This document shows, piece by piece, positions 26,603 to 34,879 of a DNA stretch of 52,256 nt. This DNA comes from Streptomyces canus 299MFChir4.1 (lineage in GTDB: Bacteria; Actinomycetota; Actinomycetes; Streptomycetales; Streptomycetaceae): NCBI RefSeq assembly GCF_000383615.1, contig NZ_KB911626.1, positions 1 through 52,256 of the forward strand, written 5' to 3'. The notes under the pieces were generated by a model that worked only from the letters and a program-made list of their open reading frames with translations, ran no database searches and had not been told where the DNA came from. Position numbers and translations under genes: made by a program. Within the stretch, counting starts at the first letter, position 1. Every line of letters begins with the position of its first letter.

Positions 26603-27633
26603 CCGTCACGAAAGCGGACGCACCCGTGACCACTGCGAGCAACGACCCGGCGGGAACGGGCGAGCCGGTCGGCTCGGCCCGGTCCGAACGGCTGAGCGCC
26701 CTCGTCCAGCAGCACGGCGCGCTGGCCGTGCTGGTGATCGTCTCCCTGGTGGCGTCGCTCTCCTTCGACTCCTTCGCCACCGGCGACAACGTCAGCAACA
26801 TGGCGACCAGTTCGGCCTTCCTGGCGATCGTCGCCCTCGGCATGACCTTCGTCATCATCACCGGCGGCATCGACCTGTCGGTCGGTTCGCTGTTCGCCCT
26901 GGGCGGGGTGCTCGCGGCCTGGGGTTCACGGCATGGCACCCTCGTCGCCCTGTTGCTCCCCTTGGCCGTGTGCGGACTGATCGGAGTCGTCAACGGCCTG
27001 CTCGTGGCCCGATCCCGTCTCGCGCCCTTCATCGTCACGCTCGCCGCCATGCTGGGCGCGCGTGGCCTGCTGCTGGCCATCACCGACGAGGGCGCGGACA
27101 CGTTCCTCATCGGCAAGGGCTCCCTCCTCGCCGAGCTGGGCCAGGGCACGACACTCGGCCTGGGCAATCCGGTGTGGATCACCCTGGCCCTGTTCGTGGC
27201 GGGCGCCGTCGTGTTGCGCCGCACCCGCTTCGGGCAGCACGTGTACGCGGTCGGCGGGAACGAGGACGCGGCGGCCCTGATGGGTGCCCCGGTCGCCCGC
27301 ACGAAGATCCTCGTCTACACCCTGTCGGGCCTACTCGCCGGCCTGGCCGGTGCACTCAACGCCGCCTGGCTCGCCTCCGGCGTGACGATCCTCGGCAACG
27401 GCATGGAACTGGAAGCCATCTCCGCCGTGGTCATCGGCGGGACCCTGCTGACCGGTGGTCTCGGCTACGTCAGCGGTTCCCTGGTCGGTGTCCTGCTGCT
27501 GAAGGTCATCCAGAACGTCATCAACCAGATCGGCTCCCTCGACTCCTCCTACCAGCAGGTCGTCAGCGGTGCCTTCCTCGCCGTCGTCGTCATCGCCCAG
27601 ACCTGGCTCGGCCGCAGACGGCAACTCATGTGA
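26599..27633 (+). CDS. Sugar ABC transporter permease, YjfF-like
   Basis: 344 aa, second BPD_transp_2 permease. A hydrophilic N-terminal extension (about 30 residues) is followed by membrane segments and the motifs LGMTFVIITGGIDLSVGSLF, LAPFIVTLAAMLGARGL, FGQHVYAVGGNEDAAALMG and ISAVVIGGTLLTGGLGYVSG. Two different permeases next to one binding protein and one fused ATPase is the ytfQRT-yjfF composition, rather than the single-permease layout of ribose or xylose systems. The start overlaps the previous stop by 4 nt. Confidence 0.92.
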   Translation: MTVTKADAPVTTASNDPAGTGEPVGSARSERLSALVQQHGALAVLVIVSLVASLSFDSFATGDNVSNMATSSAFLAIVALGMTFVIITGGIDLSVGSLFALGGVLAAWGSRHGTLVALLLPLAVCGLIGVVNGLLVARSRLAPFIVTLAAMLGARGLLLAITDEGADTFLIGKGSLLAELGQGTTLGLGNPVWITLALFVAGAVVLRRTRFGQHVYAVGGNEDAAALMGAPVARTKILVYTLSGLLAGLAGALNAAWLASGVTILGNGMELEAISAVVIGGTLLTGGLGYVSGSLVGVLLLKVIQNVINQIGSLDSSYQQVVSGAFLAVVVIAQTWLGRRRQLM

Positions 27634-27635
27634 CG

Positions 27636-27684
27636 GGCCGGTCCCGGTGGCCGAGCCCTCACGGCCCGGCCACCGGGACCGGCC
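27636..27684 (+). terminator. 17-bp perfect hairpin between transporter operon and GH2 gene
   Basis: ggccggtcccggtggcc (27636-27652) pairs perfectly with 27668-27684 around a 15-nt loop, beginning 3 bp after the last permease codon. It probably terminates or sharply reduces transcription before the GH2 gene. The GH2 gene then depends on read-through or its own promoter in the remaining ~75 bp. Confidence 0.7.
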
Positions 27685-27758
27685 AGGGCGGCCGGACTCC
27701 CCTCCGGCCGCCACCCTGCATGCGCACGTCTCCCCACCCCACGATCCAAGGAGGCACG

Positions 27759-30119
27759 ATGCGTCAAGTACCCGCAGACAGAGGGCCGTTGGGCCGGCTG
27801 AAACGAGGAGCGCGGTGGGCCACCACCGCGCTCCTCGCTCTCACCCTGGCCGGCGGCACGGCCCTGACCGCCACCGGCCCCGCGACCGCGGCGCCCCAGG
27901 CGTGGACACCCAAGCCGTCCCCCATGACCACCCCGTGGACGAACCAGGTCCCCACCGACACACCGCTGCCGGAGTACCCCCGCCCCCAACTGACCCGCCC
28001 GGACTGGGCCAATCTCAACGGCATCTGGGACTTCGCCGTCACCTCGGCCGACGCCGGACAGCCGGCCGCCTTCACCGAGCAGATCCGGGTCCCGTTCGTC
28101 GCGGAATCCGCGCTCTCCGGCATCCGGCGCAAGATCACGCAGAACGACAAGCTGTGGTACAAGCGCACGTTCACCGTCTCGCCCGACTGGAATGGCCGCC
28201 GCGTCCAGCTCAACTTCGGCGCCAGTGACTGGCGTACGACCGTCTGGGTCAACGGCCGCCAGGCGGGTGCCACCCACAGCGGCGGATTCGACGGCTTCTC
28301 CTACGACGTCACCGACCTCCTCAACGGCGGTACCAACACGATCGTCGTCTCCGTCTGGGACCCCACCGAGACGGGTGGCCAAGCCGTGGGCAAGCAGCGG
28401 ATCCGCGATGTGGCCACGCACCCCGGCGGCGGCATCTTCTACACCGCCGCCTCGGGTATATGGCAGACCGTATGGCTCGAACCGACCGCCCCCGCGTACA
28501 TCGCGCGCCTGGACATGGTGCCGGACCTGGCGAACAGCCGCCTCAAGGTCACCGTCCGGGGCGCCGGTACGAGTGGTCACCAGGCCCGCGTCACCGTCTC
28601 CACGGGCGGTACCACCATCGGCACCGCCACCGGCCCGGTCGGCACCGAGTTCACCGTGCCCGTCCCGAACCCGCATCTGTGGACGCCGGAGGACCCCTTC
28701 CTCTACGACGTGAGGACCGACCTGCTCTCGGGCGGCACGACGGTCGACTCGGTCGGCAGCTACACCGGCATGCGCTCCATCGGCATCGCCCGGGTCGACG
28801 GTCTCCTGCGGCCGGTCCTCAACGGCCGGTTCGTCTTCCAGACCGGCACCCTGGACCAGGGCTACTGGCCGGACGGCATCTACACGGCGCCCACCGACGC
28901 CGCGCTCCGTCACGACCTGCAAAAGCACAAGGACCTCGGCTTCAACATGGTCCGCAAGCACATCAAGGTCGAGCCGCAGCGCTGGTTCTACTGGGCCGAC
29001 CGGCTCGGCCTGCTGGTCTGGCAGGACATGCCGTCCATGGAGCACACCCCGGACGCCGCCGCCCGCACCCAGTGGGAGGCGGAGTACGACCGCATCATCG
29101 ACCAGCACCGCAGCGCCCCGTCACTGGTCATGTGGGTCAACCAGAACGAGGGCTGGGGCCAGTACGACCAGGCCCGCATCGCCGACAAGGTCAAGGCGTA
29201 CGACCCGTCGCGCCTCGTCGACAACATGAGCGGCGTGAACTGCTGCGGCGCCGTGGACGGCGGCAACGGCGACGTCGTCGACCACCACGTCTACGTCGGC
29301 CCCGGCACCACCGTGCCCACTTCCACCCGGGCCGCCGTGCTCGGAGAGTTCGGCGGACTCGGCTTCAAGGTCGCCGGCCACGAGTGGTACCCCGGCGGCG
29401 GCTTCAGCTACGAGGACCAGTCCGACCTGGCCCACCTGAACAACCGGTTCGTGGGTCTCATCGACGCGATCCGCGAAGTGCGCATGCCCCGTGGCCTGTC
29501 CGCCTCGGTCTACACCGAGATCACGGACGTCGAGAACGAGGTCAACGGCCTGCTCACCTACGACCGTCAGGTCGTCAAGGTCGACGAGGCCCGGGTGAGA
29601 GCCGCCAATCAGGCCCTGATCAACGCCTCCCGCGGGTCGACGGCCCCTCCCACCCTGCCCGTCAACGAGTACCGGTCGCTGCGGGTGACGACCCCGGGCT
29701 ACACAGACCGGTTCGTGCGCCACAAGGACGGAGCGGTCTTCACCGAGATCGTGAACGGCGGCAGCGACGCCCTGCTGAAGAACGACGCCACCTGGAAGGT
29801 CGTCCCCGGGCTCGCCAACAGCTCCTGCTACAGCTTCGAGTCGCGCAACTACCCCGGGCAGTACCTGCGCCACCGCGACTTCCGCGTGTACAAGGAGGCC
29901 GGATCGGGTGACGTGTACCGGGCCGACGCCACCTTCTGTCCCGTTCGGGGCGCCAACGGCGGCGTACGGCTGTCGGCGTACAACTTCCCGGAGCAGTACC
30001 TGCGCCACTACAACGCCGAACTGTGGCTCGCCACCCCGGGCGGCACGCACACCTGGGACAACCCGGCACTGTTCGCGGAGGACACCACCTGGGCCGTCGA
30101 GGCCCCGTGGGCACCGTGA
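27759..30119 (+). CDS. Secreted GH2 glycosidase with C-terminal AbfB/CBM42 arabinofuranose-binding domain
   Basis: 786 aa. Signal peptide ARWATTALLALTLAGGTALT with cleavage near ATAAP. GH2 sugar-binding domain (LPEYPRPQLTRPDWANLNGI; FNFGASDWRTTVWVNG-type strand), Ig-like domain, then the TIM barrel with acid/base Glu464 (VNQNEGW) and nucleophile Glu530 (LGEFGG). Residues ~636-786 form an AbfB beta-trefoil (YTDRFVRHKDGAVF; FESRNYPGQYLRHRDFRVYK; NFPEQYLRHYN), a CBM42-type module known to bind L-arabinofuranose side chains. The ribosome binding site aaggagg lies 4 nt before ATG. GH2 includes beta-galactosidases, arabinofuranosidases and beta-galactofuranosidases; with a furanose-type importer upstream, an exo-furanosidase is my preferred but unproven reading. 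Confidence 0.88.
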   Translation: MRQVPADRGPLGRLKRGARWATTALLALTLAGGTALTATGPATAAPQAWTPKPSPMTTPWTNQVPTDTPLPEYPRPQLTRPDWANLNGIWDFAVTSADAGQPAAFTEQIRVPFVAESALSGIRRKITQNDKLWYKRTFTVSPDWNGRRVQLNFGASDWRTTVWVNGRQAGATHSGGFDGFSYDVTDLLNGGTNTIVVSVWDPTETGGQAVGKQRIRDVATHPGGGIFYTAASGIWQTVWLEPTAPAYIARLDMVPDLANSRLKVTVRGAGTSGHQARVTVSTGGTTIGTATGPVGTEFTVPVPNPHLWTPEDPFLYDVRTDLLSGGTTVDSVGSYTGMRSIGIARVDGLLRPVLNGRFVFQTGTLDQGYWPDGIYTAPTDAALRHDLQKHKDLGFNMVRKHIKVEPQRWFYWADRLGLLVWQDMPSMEHTPDAAARTQWEAEYDRIIDQHRSAPSLVMWVNQNEGWGQYDQARIADKVKAYDPSRLVDNMSGVNCCGAVDGGNGDVVDHHVYVGPGTTVPTSTRAAVLGEFGGLGFKVAGHEWYPGGGFSYEDQSDLAHLNNRFVGLIDAIREVRMPRGLSASVYTEITDVENEVNGLLTYDRQVVKVDEARVRAANQALINASRGSTAPPTLPVNEYRSLRVTTPGYTDRFVRHKDGAVFTEIVNGGSDALLKNDATWKVVPGLANSSCYSFESRNYPGQYLRHRDFRVYKEAGSGDVYRADATFCPVRGANGGVRLSAYNFPEQYLRHYNAELWLATPGGTHTWDNPALFAEDTTWAVEAPWAP

Positions 30120-30148
30120 CCGGGACGCGGTGACCTTGTCCCGACGGG

Positions 30149-30177
30149 GGCGGCGGCCGGTCGCGGGACCCGCCGCC
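30149..30177 (+). terminator. Hairpin downstream of the GH2-CBM42 gene
   Basis: ggcggcgg (30149-30156) pairs with ccgccgcc (30170-30177) about 30 bp after the stop. A GC-rich stem without a T-run, typical of Streptomyces terminators. Confidence 0.5.
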
Positions 30178-30499
30178 GCTCCTGCCCGCCCGTCGACGGT
30201 GGGCCGGTGAGCGGGAAGTGGCATCGCTCCTTCCCGCCCTACGGGGCGGGGAGGGTGACCGTCGTCCACTCGCGGTCGTGACCACGGCGGTGCGATCGGC
30301 CGGGCGGTAATCGCTTCAGCCGGGGTCGGGGCGCCGCAAGGAGGGCGTGTCGTTCACTGTTCACCGCATCCTGGCCTCGGTCGTGGACGAGGACGAGCGG
30401 TGGGCGGCGATCGAGGAGGCGCCGTTCAACCCGCGCACGGGGGCGAGGCAGTGGACGCCGGACGGCGCGAAGCGGGTTGTCGGCCAGCGCGTCAGCGGG

Positions 30500-31127
30500 G
30501 ATGAGACGGGGCAGGAGCTGGGCGGTGCCGGACTGCCAGTGAATCCACTCCGTCGCCCCGCCCTTGGCAGTGATTTTCCCTCGCTTGTCCTGCGGGCACG
30601 GGTCTTCGACGTTCAGGCACAGCACCTCGTCGGCCCGTGCGGCGGACTCGTAGAGCATCTTCCACTGCGTCTTCTCCGCAGTGAGACGTCCAGGCGCCAC
30701 AGGGCGGCGATCTGGTTCTCGGCCAGGGCCGTGGTGCGGTCGGGCGGCGCCGGCCGCCGCTCGATGCCGATCGTCGGGTCGCCGATGATCCAGCCCTGGC
30801 GCTGCCACCATCCGATCGCGGCGACGGGGAAGACGGGCGGCTTCGCGCCCCGGCGGGCGGGTCGGTCGGCGCCGGTTCCCCGGTGAGCATCCATCCCCAC
30901 GTCGTCAGCGAATTCCGGTATATCCGCGCGGAGGACTTCGTGATGCCCACGCCGGTGAGGTACCGCTCGACCGCCGCGGTGTACGACGCGGGCGGGGCCG
31001 GCAGGGGCACCACGCCCTCGGTCCCGAGTTCGGTCGCCGGTTCGATCGCCACGTCCGTCCCGCCCCCCTCCGGTCCTGCCGCAGTAAATCCGGCATTTAC
31101 CGCGACGGCGGCCCAGGGCGGTGGCAC
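30500..31127 (-). pseudogene. Tyrosine recombinase/integrase, decayed
   Basis: Three frames on the minus strand make up one integrase. The first reads YTAAVERYLTGVGITKSSAR and IYRNSLTTWGWMLTGEPAPT (N-terminal SAM-like DNA-binding domain). The second reads RRGAKPPVFPVAAI joined directly to GWWQRQGWIIGDPTIGIE and LAENQIAALWRLDV. The third reads WKMLYESAARADEVLCLNVE, RGKITAKGGATEWIHWQSGT and QLLPRLI. Only the first catalytic Arg (AARADEV) remains; the HxxR and Tyr box are missing. There are at least two frameshifts, and an apparent in-frame deletion in the core-binding domain between PVAAI and GWWQ. It marks a past integrative element. Confidence 0.75.
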
Positions 31128-31253
31128 GGGTGCGCAGTTCTGCTGCTACGGGGACGCCGTTGCGTGTCGGAGCGCTTTCCGGTGCGCCACGGTGACGTGC
31201 ATCTGTCAGCGGGTCGTCGTTCGCGTCGGCCCCGTGCCTGCCTGGTGGTCGGC

Positions 31254-32624
31254 TCAGACCGGGAGCGGCAGACCGGCGGCATGGAAGAGCCGGTCACGGG
31301 AGGCCGCGGCCTCGTCGAAGACGGCGTCGCCTCCCTTCAGTACACCGTGCTCCTTGAGGATGGCACCGGCCACCACGACCAGGTCGACGTTGCCGGCGTG
31401 GCCGCCCGCGACGATCGTGGCCGCGGCGTCCGTGGCGGGCAGCATGTTGGCGTGATCGAGGCGGATCATGATCAGGTCTGCCTCCTTGCCCGGGGTCAGG
31501 CTGCCGGTGCGGCCGTCGATCCCCGCAGCCCGTGCGCCCTCGATGGTCGCGAAGGACAGCAGGTCGGCGGCGTCGAACGTGGGCAGGCCGGGAACACGGT
31601 CCATGGGCCCGGCCGCACCGGCGAGGATCAGCTGCTGGTAGGCGAGGGTCGCCCGCATGACGCCGAACATGTCACCGCTTACGATCGTCTCGGTGTCCAC
31701 GCTGAGGCTCGGGCGGACACCGGCGGCCAGCAGGCGGTTGGTGGCAGGCTGGCCCAGGCCCGGCATGAAGACCTCGAGGGCGCCGGCCACGGACGCGGTG
31801 GCGCCGCGTGCGGCCAGCATTCTCAGCTCCTCGTCGGTCGACGTGCACAGGTGGATGAACGTCATGTCGGAGGCGAGCAGCCCGGCCTCCTCCAGTTGCC
31901 GTACGGCCTGCTGCTCCGCCCCCCACTCGCCGAGGCCCACGTGCATGCTGATGCGCAGGCCCAGTTCACGGGCGAGCCGGATGTCACGCTCGGACACCTC
32001 GGGGGTGGACAGCTCCGGTCCGCGGAGCATTGCGTTGAGCGTCACCCGCGCCGAGTCGTCGGAGAGCACCTCGTTGCGGATGCGCCGAATGTCGTCGGGG
32101 TGGGTGCGGTCGCTGCCGAACTGCCACTGTTCGGCCTCCGTCGACGGCCAGCCGTGGTCGAAGACGGCACGGATGCCCGACTCCCAGTGCGCGGCGATCG
32201 CCGCGTCCGAGTGCTCGGGGCTGTTGCTGATGTGCGATTCGTCCCGAACGGTCGTCACCCCGGAGTCGAGGGACATCAGGTCCGCCGCCAGGTTGCCGAT
32301 GTGTACGTCCTGGGGGTCGAAGTACTGTCCGAGGCCGATTTGTACCTGGCTGCGGTACTCCTGGTAGGTCCAGGCGGGGCCGAGATTGCGCAGCGCTCCC
32401 TGCCAGTTGTGGCGGTGGGTATCAATGAAACCGGGCAGCACGGCGTTCCCTGTGCCGTCGATGACCCTGGCCCGGTCGTCGGACAGGTCCCGGCCGACCT
32501 TGAGGATCCTGCCGTGGGCGATGAGGATGTCGCCCACGAAGTTGCCGAGCTTGGCATCCTGTGTCATCAGGTATGCGCCCTTGATCAGGATGCGTTCGTA
32601 GTTCTGCGGCTGGTTCTGGGACAC
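31254..32624 (-). CDS. Amidohydrolase of the ATZ/TRZ-cytosine deaminase group
   Basis: 456-aa metal-dependent hydrolase. Beta-sandwich start ERILIKGAYLMTQDAKLGNF, first metal site GFIDTHRHNWQGAL (His70, His72), later ligands in ISMHVGLGEWG and MTFIHLCTSTDEEL, Asp in LSVDTETIVSGD, and the closing GRTGSLTPGKEADLIMI. This is the signature of aminohydrolases acting on heterocycles or related amidines; the substrate cannot be told. GTG at 32622-32624 with gaaagga 7 nt upstream. It lies 98 bp downstream of the DMT transporter gene, last in a three-gene operon that begins divergently from a LysR regulator. Confidence 0.88.
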   Translation of the reverse strand: MSQNQPQNYERILIKGAYLMTQDAKLGNFVGDILIAHGRILKVGRDLSDDRARVIDGTGNAVLPGFIDTHRHNWQGALRNLGPAWTYQEYRSQVQIGLGQYFDPQDVHIGNLAADLMSLDSGVTTVRDESHISNSPEHSDAAIAAHWESGIRAVFDHGWPSTEAEQWQFGSDRTHPDDIRRIRNEVLSDDSARVTLNAMLRGPELSTPEVSERDIRLARELGLRISMHVGLGEWGAEQQAVRQLEEAGLLASDMTFIHLCTSTDEELRMLAARGATASVAGALEVFMPGLGQPATNRLLAAGVRPSLSVDTETIVSGDMFGVMRATLAYQQLILAGAAGPMDRVPGLPTFDAADLLSFATIEGARAAGIDGRTGSLTPGKEADLIMIRLDHANMLPATDAAATIVAGGHAGNVDLVVVAGAILKEHGVLKGGDAVFDEAAASRDRLFHAAGLPLPV

Positions 32625-32722
32625 CTGTGGTTCCTTTCGTGCCGTGGGCGGCACTGTGTTGCTTCTCCATCGAGAGGGGGGTGGTGGGTCGGGTCCGCGT
32701 CCGGTCCGGGCGCGGACGTGGA

Positions 32723-33763
32723 TCACTTCGCGGTGGTGTCACGAGGGCGTCGGGAGGCAATCCAGACGGCGCCAAACGTGAGCAACGCACCGAGGACGGT
32801 GAGGACGGAGGGGGAGCGACCGCCCGTAGGGACCAGGAAGTCCAGGGCGATCGAACTGGCGAGCTGCCCCGCGATAGAGGCCATGCTCAGCAGCAGGACA
32901 CCGATCCGGCGCACCAGGAACGCCGAGGCGCCGATGAACACCACGCCGCACAGACCACCGAGGTAGACCCACAAGCTGGTGGGCAGCGGGTCCCCCGCGG
33001 TCCCCTGCACGAGTGTCTTCACCCCCCAGGCCGCGGCGAGGAACACCGTACCGACAAGGAAGTTGAGCCAGGTCGCTGCGATCGGCGAGCCCGATGCGGC
33101 CGTCGTCGCTCCGTTGAGGGCCTGCTGCACACCGAGGAGGAAGCCGGCGGCGATGGCGGCGAGGGCCGGCAGGATGATCGTGGCCGGCGCGAGGGTGTCG
33201 GCGAAACGGGGCAGGGCGGACACGATTGCGGCCACCAGGATGACGGCCGCTCCTGTGAGCCGGGCAGCGCCCGGGCGCTGCCGCAGGCCGCCGCCGATAC
33301 CCCGGCTGTCCACTATCAGACCGCCGAAGGTCTGACCGGCGATGGCCGACACGGTGAACACGGCGACGCCGGTGACCAGCGCGGCGGTGGACTGGGCCAG
33401 GGCGAACGTGCCGCCGAGCACACCGGCCAGCAGGTACCGGCGGGGGAGCCGGCCATCCCGTGAAGCGCCGGCCAGGCGGCGCAGCGCGCCGCGCAGCCCG
33501 GGGGAGAAGAGTGCGAGGAGGGACAACAGGACGAATCCGCCCGAGAAACTGATCGCCGCCGCGGCGATGCCGTCGTCGAGGCGATGACTCAGCTCGCCGT
33601 TCAGACGGGCCTGTACCGGCACCACCATGCCGGCTGCGATGGCCGCCGAGACGGCCGGCGAGCCGCCGCGAGGCGCGGATGGGCGGGACTGTTCCGCCGA
33701 CTGGGGACCGGGCCCAGCAGGACGGCGACGACCAGACCCGGTTGGAGCGGTGGGAGTACTCAT
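32723..33763 (-). CDS. DMT-superfamily transporter, duplicated DUF606/YdcZ type
   Basis: 346-aa membrane protein with about ten hydrophobic segments and internal duplication: SAAIAAGMVVPVQARLNGEL and ISFSGGFVLLSLLALF in the first half correspond to AAIAAGFLLGVQQALNGATT and WLNFLVGTVFLAAAW in the second. QARLNGxLS and NFxVGT motifs are those of the YdcZ (DUF606) family of small-molecule exporters/importers. ATG at 33763 with gagg 9 nt upstream; the N-terminal ~40 residues are hydrophilic. Probably moves the substrate or product of the adjoining amidohydrolase. Confidence 0.85.
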   Translation of the reverse strand: MSTPTAPTGSGRRRPAGPGPQSAEQSRPSAPRGGSPAVSAAIAAGMVVPVQARLNGELSHRLDDGIAAAAISFSGGFVLLSLLALFSPGLRGALRRLAGASRDGRLPRRYLLAGVLGGTFALAQSTAALVTGVAVFTVSAIAGQTFGGLIVDSRGIGGGLRQRPGAARLTGAAVILVAAIVSALPRFADTLAPATIILPALAAIAAGFLLGVQQALNGATTAASGSPIAATWLNFLVGTVFLAAAWGVKTLVQGTAGDPLPTSLWVYLGGLCGVVFIGASAFLVRRIGVLLLSMASIAGQLASSIALDFLVPTGGRSPSVLTVLGALLTFGAVWIASRRPRDTTAK

Positions 33764-33831
33764 GTCGAAGTTCCTCAAGAAGGGTTGCGGCCGGGCAGGG
33801 CCCCGGTCGGCCCGGCCGCCGATGGCCGGTC

Positions 33832-33854
33832 GGGTCCCGCCTGCGGCGGGGCCC
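33832..33854 (-). terminator. Hairpin between SDR and DMT genes
   Basis: gggtcccgcc/ggcggggccc stem (one G-T type mismatch) with a 3-nt loop in the 107-bp intercistronic gap. It could attenuate read-through from the SDR gene into the transporter gene. Confidence 0.4.
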
Positions 33855-33870
33855 GGGGCGCGGGCCTTTC

Positions 33871-34749
33871 TCAGAAGTCAGTACGCGCGATGTCGTCGAG
33901 GATCGACGGTCCCGTGGGGGTCCAACCCAGGACACGCCGGGCCGTGTCGCCCGAAGCCTGCTGGTCGAGGAGAAGGGCCTCGCCGAGCAGGCCGAGCCGG
34001 TCGAGCGTCTGCACGACGGGTTCGGGCTCGACGCGTCCGGCCAGGCCGACAGAGCGGCTCACCGCTTCGGTGATCTCCCGTACGGTCGGGTTCGCGCCGC
34101 CGGCGCCGATGAAGTACGAACCGGCCGGGGCCTTCTCCAGCGCGAGCACGTAAAGCTGCGCCAGGTCGTCCACGTGCACGGTGCTCCAGTGCTGGTCACC
34201 GGGACCGATCATGGTGAGCGCCGGGGTGTTTCCGGTGGTTCGAGGACCGGCGGCGACGAGGTTCAGCAGCCCGCCGCCGTGGCCGTACACCACTGCCGGT
34301 GCGATGACCGAGGTCCGGACGCTCCGCGCATCGCGCACGAGCTTGTCGAGCGGCACCCGCCAGGCGGTCAGCCGCGGGGCGTTCATTCCGGACGACTCGG
34401 TTATGGCCGAACCGCTGCCGTGCAGCCAGACGCCGGTGGTGTGCACGAACGGCCGGTCCGTGTTCCGCAGCGCGTGCAGGAAGCTGGTGACGGCGACCTC
34501 GTCGACGGTCGCGCTGGTCTCGTCGCCCGGCGACGCCAGGTGGATCACGCCGTCGCTCGCAGTCGCGAGTTCCTCAAGGACGTGGCCGTCTGCCAGGTCG
34601 GCAACCGCAGGCTCGGCGCCCTTGGCCCGCACCAGCTCGGCCTTCTCGGCTGAGCGGACCAGGGCAGTGACCTGGTGGCCGCCGGAGATGAGCCGGTCGA
34701 GCACCGCGGCTCCGATGTAGCCGGTGGCGCCGGTGAGCAGTACGCGCAT
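33871..34749 (-). CDS. NAD-dependent epimerase/dehydratase-type SDR
   Basis: 292-aa extended/atypical short-chain dehydrogenase. Nucleotide site MRVLLTGATGYIGAAVLDRL, then GVIHLASPGDE and PFVHTTGVWLHG. The usual YxxxK is not obvious, as in atypical NmrA/epimerase-like SDRs; WRVPLDKLV occupies that place. Later parts are VIAPAVVYGHGGGLLNLVAA, HWSTVHVDDLAQLYVLALE and VLGWTPTGPSILDD. ATG at 34747-34749, with agagg upstream overlapping an in-frame ATGACC. First gene of a putative operon (SDR, DMT transporter, amidohydrolase) transcribed divergently from the LysR gene. Confidence 0.88.
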   Translation of the reverse strand: MRVLLTGATGYIGAAVLDRLISGGHQVTALVRSAEKAELVRAKGAEPAVADLADGHVLEELATASDGVIHLASPGDETSATVDEVAVTSFLHALRNTDRPFVHTTGVWLHGSGSAITESSGMNAPRLTAWRVPLDKLVRDARSVRTSVIAPAVVYGHGGGLLNLVAAGPRTTGNTPALTMIGPGDQHWSTVHVDDLAQLYVLALEKAPAGSYFIGAGGANPTVREITEAVSRSVGLAGRVEPEPVVQTLDRLGLLGEALLLDQQASGDTARRVLGWTPTGPSILDDIARTDF

Positions 34750-34851
34750 GGTCATCCTCTTTCGCTGACATTTCCTGGTCCGGGCGTTGGCCCGCACGAC
34801 AACAGTCGCCCTGCCCGGCTATCGTGTCCAACGAATGTTTTCGAATACTCG

Positions 34852-34866
34852 ATCGGATATACCGAT
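34852..34866. promoter_or_regulatory. LysR box (T-N11-A) in the divergent SDR/lysR promoter region
   Basis: atcggatataccgat is a perfect 5-bp inverted repeat around atata and satisfies T-N11-A exactly (t34853 to a34865). It lies in the 130-bp divergent intergenic region, just upstream of the preferred GTG start of the LysR gene. This is where a LysR regulator normally binds to control both itself and its divergent target. Confidence 0.7.
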
Positions 34867-34879
34867 GAATGAGGTGAGC

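Noticed and set aside
34865..34879. ATG at 34865 as LysR start
   Set aside because: Lies inside the LysR box and has no ribosome binding site; the GTG at 34880 has gaggtga upstream and gives the usual family N-terminus.
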